Of a DNA stretch of 38,723 bases, positions 11,401 through 17,868 are shown one piece after another; the first letter of the stretch is position 1; the number at the start of each line of letters is the position of its first letter. The stretch lies in IMG/VR virus record IMGVR_UViG_3300024520_000208, positions 1 through 38,723 of that record. The stretch is one strand, 5' to 3'. The DNA comes from a virus. The position numbers and the translations under genes are program-made. The notes beneath the pieces are model-generated. The model saw only the letters and a list, made by a program, of their open reading frames with translations. It searched no databases and was not told the DNA's origin.

Positions 11401-14288
11401 CAAATATCGCTGTTAGCCAGGCTCAAGAAAAGATGGATGAGAAGTACGGTGACCTGATGTCGGCTGGCTCTTTGTACGAGGAAGCGAAAATAGTCGTACA
11501 TAACGACATGCAGGGCAAGCGCCTGCTGCTAGAACTGCGATTGCTTAATCAAAAAATAGGCAGCAAGGCTGCAACAAGGAGTGTTCCCCAGGTCACGCTG
11601 GCGCTGTACAAGGAAGCAGCGAGACGTGCCGTGGAGAATATGTCCATCAAGGAGATCCAGCCTCATAAGTATCTTCGGGCCGAGCGTCGTTGGGCACGAG
11701 AGGCTACTAAACTGGCTGCCCAGGGCAAGTATCAGGAAGCACTTGAGGCAAAGCATCGACAACTGCGCCAGTTCTACATGTATCAGCAAGGACATAGAAT
11801 TAAAGAGCGCGGCGAGAAGCATCATCGCCGTCTTCAGCAGATGAAGCTAGGTAAGTATAACGCGAAGCGTGTAGATCCTGAATACATTCAGCAACTGAAA
11901 GTTTTGCTGTCAGTTTACGACCTGCGCAAACGCCCGACTAATCGAGACACCCAGGGCCGGATTGCAAGTGTGCAGAAGTTTCTGGCTGCCCAGGAAGAGT
12001 CGAACCCTGGCCTGATTGCGACCGCATACATTGACAACATCCAGGACTGGCGCAACCTGACCATCCTAGATCTGCAAAGCCTGCGCAATGCCGCTGAGAA
12101 CATGCTGAAAATTGGCAAGGAAAAAAGCGAGGAAGGCTACAAGGATCTGACAATGCAAGCAATCCTGGCAAAGAACGCTATCGAGGCGAGCAGTCAAATT
12201 CGTGCGAGGCCGCTGGGCCAGGATGATGAGACTTCGCTGGAGAAGGGGCGCTCTATTACACAGCGGTTTAGTGAAGACCAGGTGATGCTGTACACCAACA
12301 TCCGCAAATTTGATAGTTACGAGTTTGGTGGAGTCTGGTACAGAAATATCCTGGAGCCTATCAGTCGTGGCACAGAGACCCGCACCAGGATGAATATGGA
12401 AGCATCGGAGAGTCTGAATGACATTCTGAAGCCTTTTCGAGGAAGCAAGCTGAAGCGTTCCTGGCTCAAAAACCGACAAGCAGAGAAGCAAGCAGATACG
12501 GTTGGAGAGTTTCAGCACCTGGACGAGTCGATGGTTAAGCGCACCCTGAATAACGGTGGCTCCTGGACTCTGTCTGCCGGCCAGCGTGTGATGCTTGCAG
12601 TGTATTGGGGTTCGCCTGAGTCGCGCAAAGCGATCGTCGACTCAGGTTACCAGGGCCAGGAAGTCACGGAACTAGATGTCCAGGTGATGCTCGATCTGCT
12701 TACTGACGAACAAGTAGAATTAGTGAAGAAGATCTGGAGCTTCAACGAACAATACTGGAGCGAACTCGCCAGGATCAACAAGGAACTCACTGGCCTGGCG
12801 CCGTTAAAAGTTGATCACATGCCGTTCCGAGCCGGCAATCATGAGCTTGAGGGTGGATACCAGCGCATCTATTACCACTGGACGCCAAAGGACGGTCAGA
12901 AGCTCGACATGCACGATGAAGCATCGAATGCAATGAACGTGAAAAATGGTGTCACGCAGACGAAGACGGGGGCATCTATACAGCGCAAAGGATCCGGCGG
13001 CAGACAGATTCGCCTGGAGACCGACAACATCATGCGCGCGACCGATGAGATCATTAACTTCATCGCCTATGCTGAGATCAGCCGCGACGTTGGGCGCTTC
13101 CTGAATCATCCGATGGTTGCGAAGTCGATCATTGATGTGTACGGCAAGGAGAAGTATCAGTCTTTCTTTGATTCAGTCGACGGTATATTCGCCGGCAATG
13201 TTGAAGGTGGCGCTCCGATCAACACAATGATGCGGATGGTTCGAACTAATTTGTCGATAGCCTATTTGACTTTTTCTATCAGAAACATGATTCAGCAGCC
13301 GCTGGCGATAACGAACTCGTTAGGACGCAATGGTGAGCTTGCTACCCTGGGCGCAATGTCAACTCTGGCGATGCGACCAATCGAGACGATTAAGTGGATC
13401 CATTCGAAGTCGTATTTCATGCAGGAGCGCAATAAGCTGGTCAACCGTGAGGTTGCAGAGCAGTTAGCAGTCCTGGAGAACTCGGCTGGCAAAGGCTTTA
13501 TCAAGCAGCGCATGTTCGTCTTGCAGGTTGTGGGTGATGCGGTCGCGGTATATCCGGCCTGGTTGGCTGCTTATCGTCGTGGATTGATTGAGGTCGCCGA
13601 GTTTGGCATGACGGAAGCAGAGATCTCCGATAAGGCTGCCAAGTTTGCAGACCTGGAGGCTGAAGCGATGATCGGATCTGGGCGCAAGCAGGGATTGGCG
13701 CCTATATTCCAGGGGTCTGGAAACATCGCCAGGACGGTCGGCATCGAGGCCTCAAAGCAATTTACATTCATGGGCACGTTCTTTGGCGTCAACTACAATT
13801 TGTACGGAGACGCCTGGTCGCGCATGAGGAAGGGTAAGATCAGTAAAGCAAAATACACTCGTGAGATGATGTGGTACTTGGTCATTCCTGCGATATGGGC
13901 AAAGTTACTGACTGAGCAACTGCCGGATCCTGATGATGATGAGGGATGGACTAAGTGGATGGTTGCTGGAGTGGCGGAGTTCGGAATGTCGGCGTCGATG
14001 TTTTGGCGCAACATAGCATCAGCACAGAAAGGGTTTGAGCCGAACATACCGGCGTTTTCTGCTTTCACCGGACTCGTCAGGCTCGGCGGCGAAGCCGCTG
14101 AACTTCTTAATGAGGAAGAGGAGTTAGGTATGGACGATATGGCTTCGGTCATCAGGGCTATGCAACCACTACTTCCGATGCCTGCTTCGGGCCAGGTTGC
14201 CAGGTCGCTGGAACAGCTTGAGTCTGTTGAGCGGGGCAGTGAAGACGCAAGCCTTTACAATGCTCTGGTGAAAGGTAAGAAAAGATAA
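2463..14288 (+). CDS. giant polyvalent / DNA-ejection protein (3941 aa)
   Basis: This single frame fills 30% of the window. Regions in order: a QLPGVEDP tandem repeat (45-62); a hydrophobic Ala/Gly stretch (about 240-285); a GNAT-like acetyltransferase segment (about 780-850, RQGRGHA near 802, FYSARGF near 846); an ADP-ribosyltransferase-like segment (about 885-1020, starting WYHGRR); a RadC/JAB-type metal site (H1142, H1144, D1155 in HNHPTGRTKPSSAD); a MuF_C-like domain (about 1395-1510, KHS... DPVAVF); a phage segment typical of large polyvalent proteins (about 1589-1670); ELQSDWH (2347 on) and a WVKIALRRA...DG segment (about 2480-2508); a zincin site (H2702-E-S-G-H2706, E2710); a long helical region; and hydrophobic stretches near 3594-3625 and 3800-3820. 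It sits where T7 encodes gp16, so I infer a virion-borne protein ejected into the host. Domain names follow the polyvalent-protein families of phages; activities are untested. Residues about 1170-2640 are encoded by AT-richer DNA than the rest. Confidence 0.8.
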   Translation: MALGETNEEKLNRLRSSGLFQEYEKPAPTLMSVPEPSQQQRDLPQLPGVEDPAQLPGVEDPELQLNNSLRLGIGKDAGQAAEAERLGREHGVPAPAIEHNLDEARVESRINQVNVKKLIKEAPTTAQWLSNPDNSAQAQNDIERLSILERILRSPIPAGAVSGWDKHSKALLRQKEILGPGLTAAEKEEFDSLTLSQRLAQQEHGDDVFDFLDPGSYGFFMADQAGMIAGRAWNTLVDREFQAMAGVSVAGGLATAAVPAPGVAQLAGAGLASAGIATAFRAGLVEQTAYLLFDEAYSDLVDEYGFDRETATKGALIYTTMMTPQEVFGLRMLYKAFTGGGKDISRDFAMQTVLKGLKKRGGKEILKDRLKDIGKATAFNTIEEGVQKATVIALREYFQEEAGVAEDYTTEQFEADILAIGQEMAMAFKGSSGLAVTGGTVSGVREARQLGDATNIDQARIAEFSKAVAESELRKTNPAAFSELMKELGADSGTETVYLDPEALEALLQSDLVKPEIINGEETYFLEHGIGKLIVDKFSESADGSMIEIPIELFANEVAGQAVQPILRPYMKMDIDAMTPHQEHQSGVEEQIEMLNAIDKEKRTAGAEVYETVYRDLLEAGVPEVEADKDAVLHEAIFRTTADKITRSGRKVSAKELYDEQVGRIRREVRPHLRKQAESIQKFENLVERIRKGDLIQPVEEGQELTPEEQRQKEQLDRVSSILSDAGIDPEIMNNEEIREALEGMPESAIQQIVDERLDEDSAELAELVSQIKAEARDAFYALDVAINNQGEIEIEYIRVEEMRQGRGHATRALNALRKLGDEQGRDVVLETARDDLMDPRDGLIEFYSARGFNQEQLSMPGVMRYNNAQKLERAREQGFDTSRIWYHGRRSAPQDASFLEFEMDKALDGAHFFTKSESVAKFFGETDGTGQNRQAQGTHAYFINPGNSMVISNDELSDMLTDEQVDEGMLSRDLIAGIIEQAKTDGYDSLTITGFSDLEEEADAILPFNPEQIRLVDAVFDDPGSALIYSQDDLLNQTVPMKVAEDQLRDNFSLMVHQEPTSKIRVGIDKVHSLADAAHIAAAFRKHAQEVAIAIITDDEGNVLNIVRHSKGDKSSATLVPVVLAGAALSTDGATKMWVAHNHPTGRTKPSSADQRITVKIAEVMDGTSIQLAGHVVVGEGAKASRIDNDGSTHIDVVNITPAPRNKQVWLTERVIRTRSKLPAIDLQRDGSLTPQALANFSREHLSGGTTLLLMDIGFKPVGTMKLSLAEMSAMRENNMPDRLLRAFDQTNAENSVLLTADIANSDGRIGQPPASMQEAVANFAKFMNRQAINGGMSFIDWVRVSDRSYESSKMNQDGMASAQGNFYQTDIDEIKFWRDQVAKVFSGQRMDKKRPLQLGMPSEPLKDVGVPNVQIIMGSELPRVNKHSIGEMTWMGLLHQIKDPVAVFREQHGDETRVTILTQLTGIEPNTGSEKRPLVVVLEMNTPHQLLGQRVNMLVSFHHREWKTIKKWADDGLLLDMNKGKADRMADAAPIADLFTNAALDDVVVRNNIDEKLLQFDPEGWGQNQPVETKPLVKVDYSVPLRSPIGFISRAEQVVIDMRLPEWKKEGGSAKGSVILEKLKKEQVSNEELKWSGLQEMLGEIDFKLTRLQVQKYIRAQNIRMTEHLMTPDGLRTSVAYPQKWAELNAAYMEELRTYQDVTLPEYKASYDKWVKDKAEWEKARENQFSWTQYLVSRNDKIANPAPAEPAEPVNPGTVSDLASLDQYGFDAGRLPQAQLASDDGNVVINYDLDNHPAGDVIAELPMVVNLEAYDIVAADVENGYELHDQQLELLNELAMESYDQGETYAGPIDADERVQYLRDEYIDEVIHEAEHYLDEDDYRNFVIRAEVWGEEYDADDVAQKMWDWIDANGGDGESIFRSVMRARVQEEIEETNSESYWDEPLEFATHESLKRLADDTGELIDNYYTKNPDSDTWKIYVNGVEIYETQMDMADAMDRLVKGAAEAGLINLDLREDDPALGRRRPSSLSRVRSASAQRLIDEAAGLPVSPTAPAPPIPPEDSIEPTTRTKWENSSYRLKPLNMNPINYTERLLQFPELSKFKNNKSETHFPGQNNVVAFMRSDERSMSTGSAQEKLDHSVQVQNASSDLIFRVRHIEDDVKFEHRVLNESMVNSDSDQRAFIMRLWQPTSYDIVDEGLYWDISTRIDSDGERSANLYAYYKVDGDMTRDLLFTSYVRVDTALSDLQLARFNLSADDSIEEDNPAYFKDAIVATVLKAFGKDLSEQRLISDSLLGGETSNQWRFELPEDFDIQTDSLDESVIFRSKITRDISSKVRARTFYLDELQSDWHRAGLNYGYKIGQTIDEDALRLEAVEKKAAVIEMLEEMDDVKYETLIQIYRDAGLTQEIERAVVIERTVEELITVERPDAIQKVLIKTIKIINPEALRIIGEVSKIRSDLSVDSSKSVPDVPGKQGKWVKIALRRALILAAEGDFDGFAFPNSGTHIRRTNPSLLKMFKVLYDNQMTAAIKELTGEKPVLISIDTEEIVDNPINIEQYEKKWNKRLDEIRALPLETLLHFEDINATIQAVSVSQGQVRYKAVRTTDKGMPGDPEIIYDGPNTVQLLNAFGMKPPGDMESVAAYYWVKLTPELKKEILDNGTNLLQDDDTVQEGQRPRGYFEPATRRITLTERANATTFLHESGHLFLEMYRDLAQESEEIAADLQTVYSWAGAEGSWKDMTIEQRRQVHEKFASGFESWLMEGKAPTAELQPIFSQFKAWFLDVYKSLTEVFRRNHFAGTELSDEMREVFRRLVATDEELKRATSDQGLIALPIEQMGLKPGDAEAYLKAVEDAKLESDQQLTEKVMRDIRRQRKAWWKLELKKTASVIEEELNDSKENVARDFMSGKRMVEGIEQFKLDTDAVARLYGVDVASALSRMRVLKKGAMHPDAVATKLGFATGEELVLGLQSSTSKKERANIAVSQAQEKMDEKYGDLMSAGSLYEEAKIVVHNDMQGKRLLLELRLLNQKIGSKAATRSVPQVTLALYKEAARRAVENMSIKEIQPHKYLRAERRWAREATKLAAQGKYQEALEAKHRQLRQFYMYQQGHRIKERGEKHHRRLQQMKLGKYNAKRVDPEYIQQLKVLLSVYDLRKRPTNRDTQGRIASVQKFLAAQEESNPGLIATAYIDNIQDWRNLTILDLQSLRNAAENMLKIGKEKSEEGYKDLTMQAILAKNAIEASSQIRARPLGQDDETSLEKGRSITQRFSEDQVMLYTNIRKFDSYEFGGVWYRNILEPISRGTETRTRMNMEASESLNDILKPFRGSKLKRSWLKNRQAEKQADTVGEFQHLDESMVKRTLNNGGSWTLSAGQRVMLAVYWGSPESRKAIVDSGYQGQEVTELDVQVMLDLLTDEQVELVKKIWSFNEQYWSELARINKELTGLAPLKVDHMPFRAGNHELEGGYQRIYYHWTPKDGQKLDMHDEASNAMNVKNGVTQTKTGASIQRKGSGGRQIRLETDNIMRATDEIINFIAYAEISRDVGRFLNHPMVAKSIIDVYGKEKYQSFFDSVDGIFAGNVEGGAPINTMMRMVRTNLSIAYLTFSIRNMIQQPLAITNSLGRNGELATLGAMSTLAMRPIETIKWIHSKSYFMQERNKLVNREVAEQLAVLENSAGKGFIKQRMFVLQVVGDAVAVYPAWLAAYRRGLIEVAEFGMTEAEISDKAAKFADLEAEAMIGSGRKQGLAPIFQGSGNIARTVGIEASKQFTFMGTFFGVNYNLYGDAWSRMRKGKISKAKYTREMMWYLVIPAIWAKLLTEQLPDPDDDEGWTKWMVAGVAEFGMSASMFWRNIASAQKGFEPNIPAFSAFTGLVRLGGEAAELLNEEEELGMDDMASVIRAMQPLLPMPASGQVARSLEQLESVERGSEDASLYNALVKGKKR
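2594..2646 (+). repeat. tandem 26-bp repeat, period 27, in the giant gene
   Basis: Two identical 26-base copies (2594-2619 and 2621-2646) are separated by one base and encode the peptide QLPGVEDP twice. The unit keeps the frame (27 = 9 codons), so it looks like a recent slippage or unequal-crossover duplication in the disordered N-terminal linker of the giant protein. Confidence 0.95.
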
Positions 14289-14322
14289 TTAATTTAAACA
14301 AGCAATTTGAGAGGTTGACCAA

Positions 14323-16698
14323 ATGACGATTCCCGCAGGTGAGACGAGTATTAGTAGATGGGTGGGTAACGGAGTTACTCAAGAATTTGATTACCAGTTT
14401 AAGATCACATCTAAGGACGATCTACTGGTAAACACTATTAGTCCTGCTGGTGCTTTAGCGACAATGTCAGAGGGCACTGATTACACCGTCCAGGACGTTG
14501 GTAAGGACAGCGGCTACATTACCTTGACAGTTGCCTTGACAGACACCTGGAAAATTCAGATCTCTGATAATTTAGCAGTTAGCCAGGAAGTGCCGTTCGG
14601 CAACCAGACCAGGTTCTTTGCTTCAGCACACGAGAGTGCTTTCGACAAGGCTACACGTCTGATTAAGCGCCTGTTCACACGCATTGAAGATTGCATCAGG
14701 GTTACCTCAGATGACACCGAAGTAAACCTGGAGCTGCCATCTGCCTCTTCCCGTGCGAACAAGTTCCTATCATTTGGTGCGGCAGGTGAGGTCGATTTAG
14801 CAACATCAATAAGTAATACCACCCTCTCGCGCTCAAATATAGGAGAATATTTATGGCCTAGAACCCAAGCGGAAATAGATTCTTCAGTAACACCAGTAAA
14901 CCTCTATTACCAACCGGGCTGGGTTGAGAGATACCTTGCTAATGCCACTCCCGGCACAACTGATATGGCGGCTGGATTTACTAACGCATTTAAGCAGGCC
15001 AAAGAAATAGATGGCGCAACAGTGCGGGGTGAAGATAGATATAAACTAGGCTCTACGGTTGATTGTCGGGAGGCAAAAGTCGATCTACGGGATTCCACAA
15101 TAGACATTAGTCATTCTGGGATTGGGATAATTGCTGGTGGGCATAGCGACGGCCCCACCAACCCAGAGCAACGATTTGGCACTGTGCTTCGCGTAGGTGC
15201 TGGTTCTGGTACAGACTCCGCCACTTACCCAACAATCAAAATAATGGGTGCATATGGTCAGCACATCCACATCCATTACACCGGGTATATTCAGTTATAC
15301 GCCGACAGCGACGATGGTGCTGTAGGGGATAGCGATGCCATAGCTTACTCGACGTTCTGGTTTAATAGAATGACGACAATGGAGTGGAACACTAATCCAA
15401 GTCCTTCAGGAAGCACGACTCAATGGATCAACGAGAACACTTTCTATCTGAATCGTATGGGTACATTTATTTGTGACGGAACATACCCTCACAACAATAA
15501 CCGTCTTTGGGGCGGTAACATGGAAGCAGCTTCTGCCAGTGTCGGTGCCACTATCACTTTCACTAAAGGCCATACAAATACATGGAATGACATCCGGTTT
15601 GAAAGAACTGGTACCAGACCTTTCGTAGAGATGACTTTCGGGGCTGATTCGCATGGCAACAAAATCTTTCAGTCATGGATGAGTTCTTTGGCCGATTACA
15701 CAACGGAATCCATATACGGAAACACTGCTTTCGATAAAGTCACCGACGCTGGTTATAACAATCAAGTTCTAAAAACATCCTCGATGAGCAGGCAGACATT
15801 TGTCATCGCTCACGCATCAATCGATGATCCAATATTTAACACCACCGTGGGACAGACCTTTGGCTCCGGGTTTTTCACCACTGTTGTGACCTCACCCGCA
15901 GATCAAAAGCCCTCTTTATTCTCACTGCAAACGCTGGGTAGTAATGATTATATTATGTCAACCGATCTATTCCGGGTGAAAAGGGGCGACATAATTGGTT
16001 GGAATACCGAAACCTTCTCATCAGTCAGTCCGGGTTATCGAAGTTATTTTTATTGCTACGACGAAGATGGCGCGGAAATACTGCCCGTTGTGTCGAGTGG
16101 CGCGGCAGATATGTCAACTGATAATTGTTTTTCAGGTCAGTTGAGTGCAGCCCCACCAAATCGACTCGGCCCCACCGGCAACAATTCTAAAGAGTCGGTT
16201 ACTATTTTAGGGCCGAATATTGCTTTCATGAAGATTGTGTGGCTATCAGGCTCTGCGGCAGCCACAACGAATACTGCCAGATCAATAACGGCATATATTC
16301 GCCGGGGCATGAGCATGGCAACAGAAAATATCACCCAAACGTGTGTGCCAGATGTTAAGCAGAAATTTCTGGCGGTCAGCGGTGTGCCAACACAGGGGTT
16401 CGCAAAAGTAGGTTATTCGGTGTGTGACATTGACGGATCGCATCATGTGGTTGATCGCTCCGTTGATACGACTTTAGCATCAGGCGCGAGTTTAGGGGCT
16501 ACTACCGTTGTATTGACTGATGCCACTGGGATTGCTTCTGGTGATGTTATAGGGATATTAAATGATGTGGAATTAGTCACAGACTGGAGAATAGTTGACA
16601 GCGTTGCCGGTTCCCCGTCCATCACCCTGACTGTAGGCTTAACGGGAGCCGCTGCGGCAGGTAATCGTGTGGTATTTCTGCATTGGATAACGGAATAA
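14323..16698 (+). CDS. tailspike / tail fibre protein
   Basis: The product is 791 residues. Residues 1 to about 150 match the T7 gp17-like N-terminal particle-binding domain: ISRWVGNGVTQEFDYQF, then DLLV, then a GxDYTV element and an ExAFDKA helix. The rest is Ser/Thr/Asn/Gly-rich with beta-helix-like repeats (TVRGEDRYKLGSTVDC... VDLRDSTIDIS at about 230-265), as in receptor-binding or polysaccharide-degrading spikes. A small beta domain (about 720-791) closes the protein. The ATG at 14323 has GAGAGG upstream. CCWGG pentamers occur about five times in the first 500 bases and were not seen at all from about 14820 to the stop, which suggests that the receptor-binding part was exchanged. Catalytic residues cannot be identified by eye. 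Confidence 0.8.
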   Translation: MTIPAGETSISRWVGNGVTQEFDYQFKITSKDDLLVNTISPAGALATMSEGTDYTVQDVGKDSGYITLTVALTDTWKIQISDNLAVSQEVPFGNQTRFFASAHESAFDKATRLIKRLFTRIEDCIRVTSDDTEVNLELPSASSRANKFLSFGAAGEVDLATSISNTTLSRSNIGEYLWPRTQAEIDSSVTPVNLYYQPGWVERYLANATPGTTDMAAGFTNAFKQAKEIDGATVRGEDRYKLGSTVDCREAKVDLRDSTIDISHSGIGIIAGGHSDGPTNPEQRFGTVLRVGAGSGTDSATYPTIKIMGAYGQHIHIHYTGYIQLYADSDDGAVGDSDAIAYSTFWFNRMTTMEWNTNPSPSGSTTQWINENTFYLNRMGTFICDGTYPHNNNRLWGGNMEAASASVGATITFTKGHTNTWNDIRFERTGTRPFVEMTFGADSHGNKIFQSWMSSLADYTTESIYGNTAFDKVTDAGYNNQVLKTSSMSRQTFVIAHASIDDPIFNTTVGQTFGSGFFTTVVTSPADQKPSLFSLQTLGSNDYIMSTDLFRVKRGDIIGWNTETFSSVSPGYRSYFYCYDEDGAEILPVVSSGAADMSTDNCFSGQLSAAPPNRLGPTGNNSKESVTILGPNIAFMKIVWLSGSAAATTNTARSITAYIRRGMSMATENITQTCVPDVKQKFLAVSGVPTQGFAKVGYSVCDIDGSHHVVDRSVDTTLASGASLGATTVVLTDATGIASGDVIGILNDVELVTDWRIVDSVAGSPSITLTVGLTGAAAAGNRVVFLHWITE

Positions 16699-16702
16699 GT
16701 TG

Positions 16703-16951
16703 ATGACTACATCAGAAATAATAGCCGGGGCTGGATTGGCAGGTGTGTTAGCAGTCGGGACATGGGTAGGCACTATTAGTACCACGCTGGAACACAAAGT
16801 AAATGCCTCAGATTTTTCAAGGGTTGAGCAAAAGATTGAAGATCAGGGGCAGAACATTTCGCGCATCGAGGAGGATGTAGACGAACTGAAGCAGGATCAG
16901 AAAGAGATACTTGATATTCTGCGACGGGTTGAAGCACAGCAGGGTATATGA
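16703..16951 (+). CDS. small membrane protein with coiled coil, holin candidate
   Basis: The product is 82 residues starting MTTSEIIAGAG at the ATG at 16703; a TTG at 16700 directly before it is also in frame. There is one N-terminal hydrophobic segment (about residues 5-30) followed by a heptad-like charged region (VEQKIEDQGQNISRIEEDVDELKQ, about 40-80). It begins four bases after the tailspike stop and its own stop overlaps the endolysin ATG by four bases (ATGA), so it is the first gene of the lysis cassette. A one-membrane-segment protein here is most likely the holin or a holin partner. A minor structural or phage-exclusion role is possible. Confidence 0.5.
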   Translation: MTTSEIIAGAGLAGVLAVGTWVGTISTTLEHKVNASDFSRVEQKIEDQGQNISRIEEDVDELKQDQKEILDILRRVEAQQGI

Positions 16952-17292
16952 GCATTAACGAAAAGCAGGTCGAGTTTATGCGTACTCTTGCTGCGTTTCT
17001 TGGCTGGTGCTTCCAGAATGGCTACTTAGTTATTGGGGCAGAACTGTACAGAACGAAAGATCAGGCGGAGATTTACAAAGCCCAGGGCAAGGGCATACTT
17101 AACTCGATACATCGCCTGAAGATGGCTATCGACCTCTTCCGATACCTGGACGGCAAGGTGACCTGGGATCCAGAGGACTACCGTGAGATGGGGGAGCAGT
17201 GGAAGTCAATGCACTCTGACGCGCGCTGGGGCGGAAACTTCAGTGGAAGGGATGCAGTTCACTTTAGCTTTGAGCATAAGGGAAGAAAATGA
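16948..17292 (+). CDS. endolysin, M15-family peptidoglycan peptidase
   Basis: The product is 114 residues. It carries the M15 (VanY / L-alanoyl-D-glutamate peptidase) zinc-site pattern: H55 and D62 in IHRLKMAIDL, and D102-x-x-H105 in GRDAVHF preceded by the WGGNF element (94-98). In the T5 endolysin type the same H, D, H ligands and a catalytic D three residues before the last H are found. It should cut the peptide cross-links of murein from inside the cell. No signal peptide is seen, so release depends on a holin. The ATG overlaps the previous stop (ATGA), and the stop overlaps the Rz start in the same way. Confidence 0.85.
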   Translation: MSINEKQVEFMRTLAAFLGWCFQNGYLVIGAELYRTKDQAEIYKAQGKGILNSIHRLKMAIDLFRYLDGKVTWDPEDYREMGEQWKSMHSDARWGGNFSGRDAVHFSFEHKGRK

Positions 17293-17711
17293 GTCAGTAC
17301 CTGACTGCCGGCGCATTTATCCTGGGCCTTATGCTAGGCGCCCAGGCTAACGGTTGGCGTCTGAACAGCCAGATCGCCGCTCTGGAGAGTGGCATACAGG
17401 TCGCGGAGAACGCTGCCCTGGTTCGCCAGGCAGAGGCTGTGGCGGAACGAGACGCAGAACTGAGGGTTATTATCAGCCGGGAGCGCCAAGCTGTTGAAGC
17501 GGCTAGAAGAAGGATGGAGGTGATTAGCGATGAGCGAAACAAAATACAACGGCAGTTTGCCAGGGCGATGGAAGATCCCGATTGTGCTGCCTGGGCTGAT
17601 GTCAGTATTGCTTGTCCTATCGTCATGCACAACGACCAGGACGATAACCGAACTGGTGGAAGTGCCTGGCCCGACACAGTACAGGTTATTACCAGACGAG
17701 CTGTTAATTGA
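17289..17711 (+). CDS. Rz: i-spanin Rz
   Basis: The product is 140 residues. An N-terminal membrane anchor (about 4-22, LTAGAFILGLMLG) is followed by a long Ala/Glu/Arg-rich coiled coil (about 28-95), the standard form of the inner-membrane spanin that spans the periplasm and disrupts the outer membrane at lysis. It starts four bases inside the endolysin gene (ATGA). Rz1 is nested in another frame in its second half, as in lambda and P2-type spanin pairs. Sequence conservation in Rz is low, so the call rests on architecture and position. Confidence 0.8.
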   Translation: MSQYLTAGAFILGLMLGAQANGWRLNSQIAALESGIQVAENAALVRQAEAVAERDAELRVIISRERQAVEAARRRMEVISDERNKIQRQFARAMEDPDCAAWADVSIACPIVMHNDQDDNRTGGSAWPDTVQVITRRAVN

Positions 17712-17868
17712 TTGCAAAGAGGATTTTGTGGCTCCAGCAACAAACGGAGACCTGCTAAATCAGTGGGTCTTACTACAACTGGCGATTGACGAGTGCCAAG
17801 CAAGGATTAACGCGATAAAGTTGATCAACGACGCTGAATTATTGATGGAGAACGACGATGACAGATAA
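17530..17868 (+). CDS. Rz1: o-spanin Rz1, lipoprotein
   Basis: The product is 112 residues in a different frame from Rz. A signal sequence with a positively charged start (PGRWKIP) and a hydrophobic core ends in the lipobox LSSC, giving a lipidated Cys33 followed by TTTRT. The ATG at 17530 has GGAGGT about 9 bases upstream, inside Rz. The gene overlaps the last 182 bases of Rz and continues 157 bases beyond it, so this is an overlapped, not fully embedded, pair. The mature part is larger than the proline-rich lambda Rz1. It should sit in the inner leaflet of the outer membrane and bind Rz. Confidence 0.8.
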   Translation: MSETKYNGSLPGRWKIPIVLPGLMSVLLVLSSCTTTRTITELVEVPGPTQYRLLPDELLIDCKEDFVAPATNGDLLNQWVLLQLAIDECQARINAIKLINDAELLMENDDDR

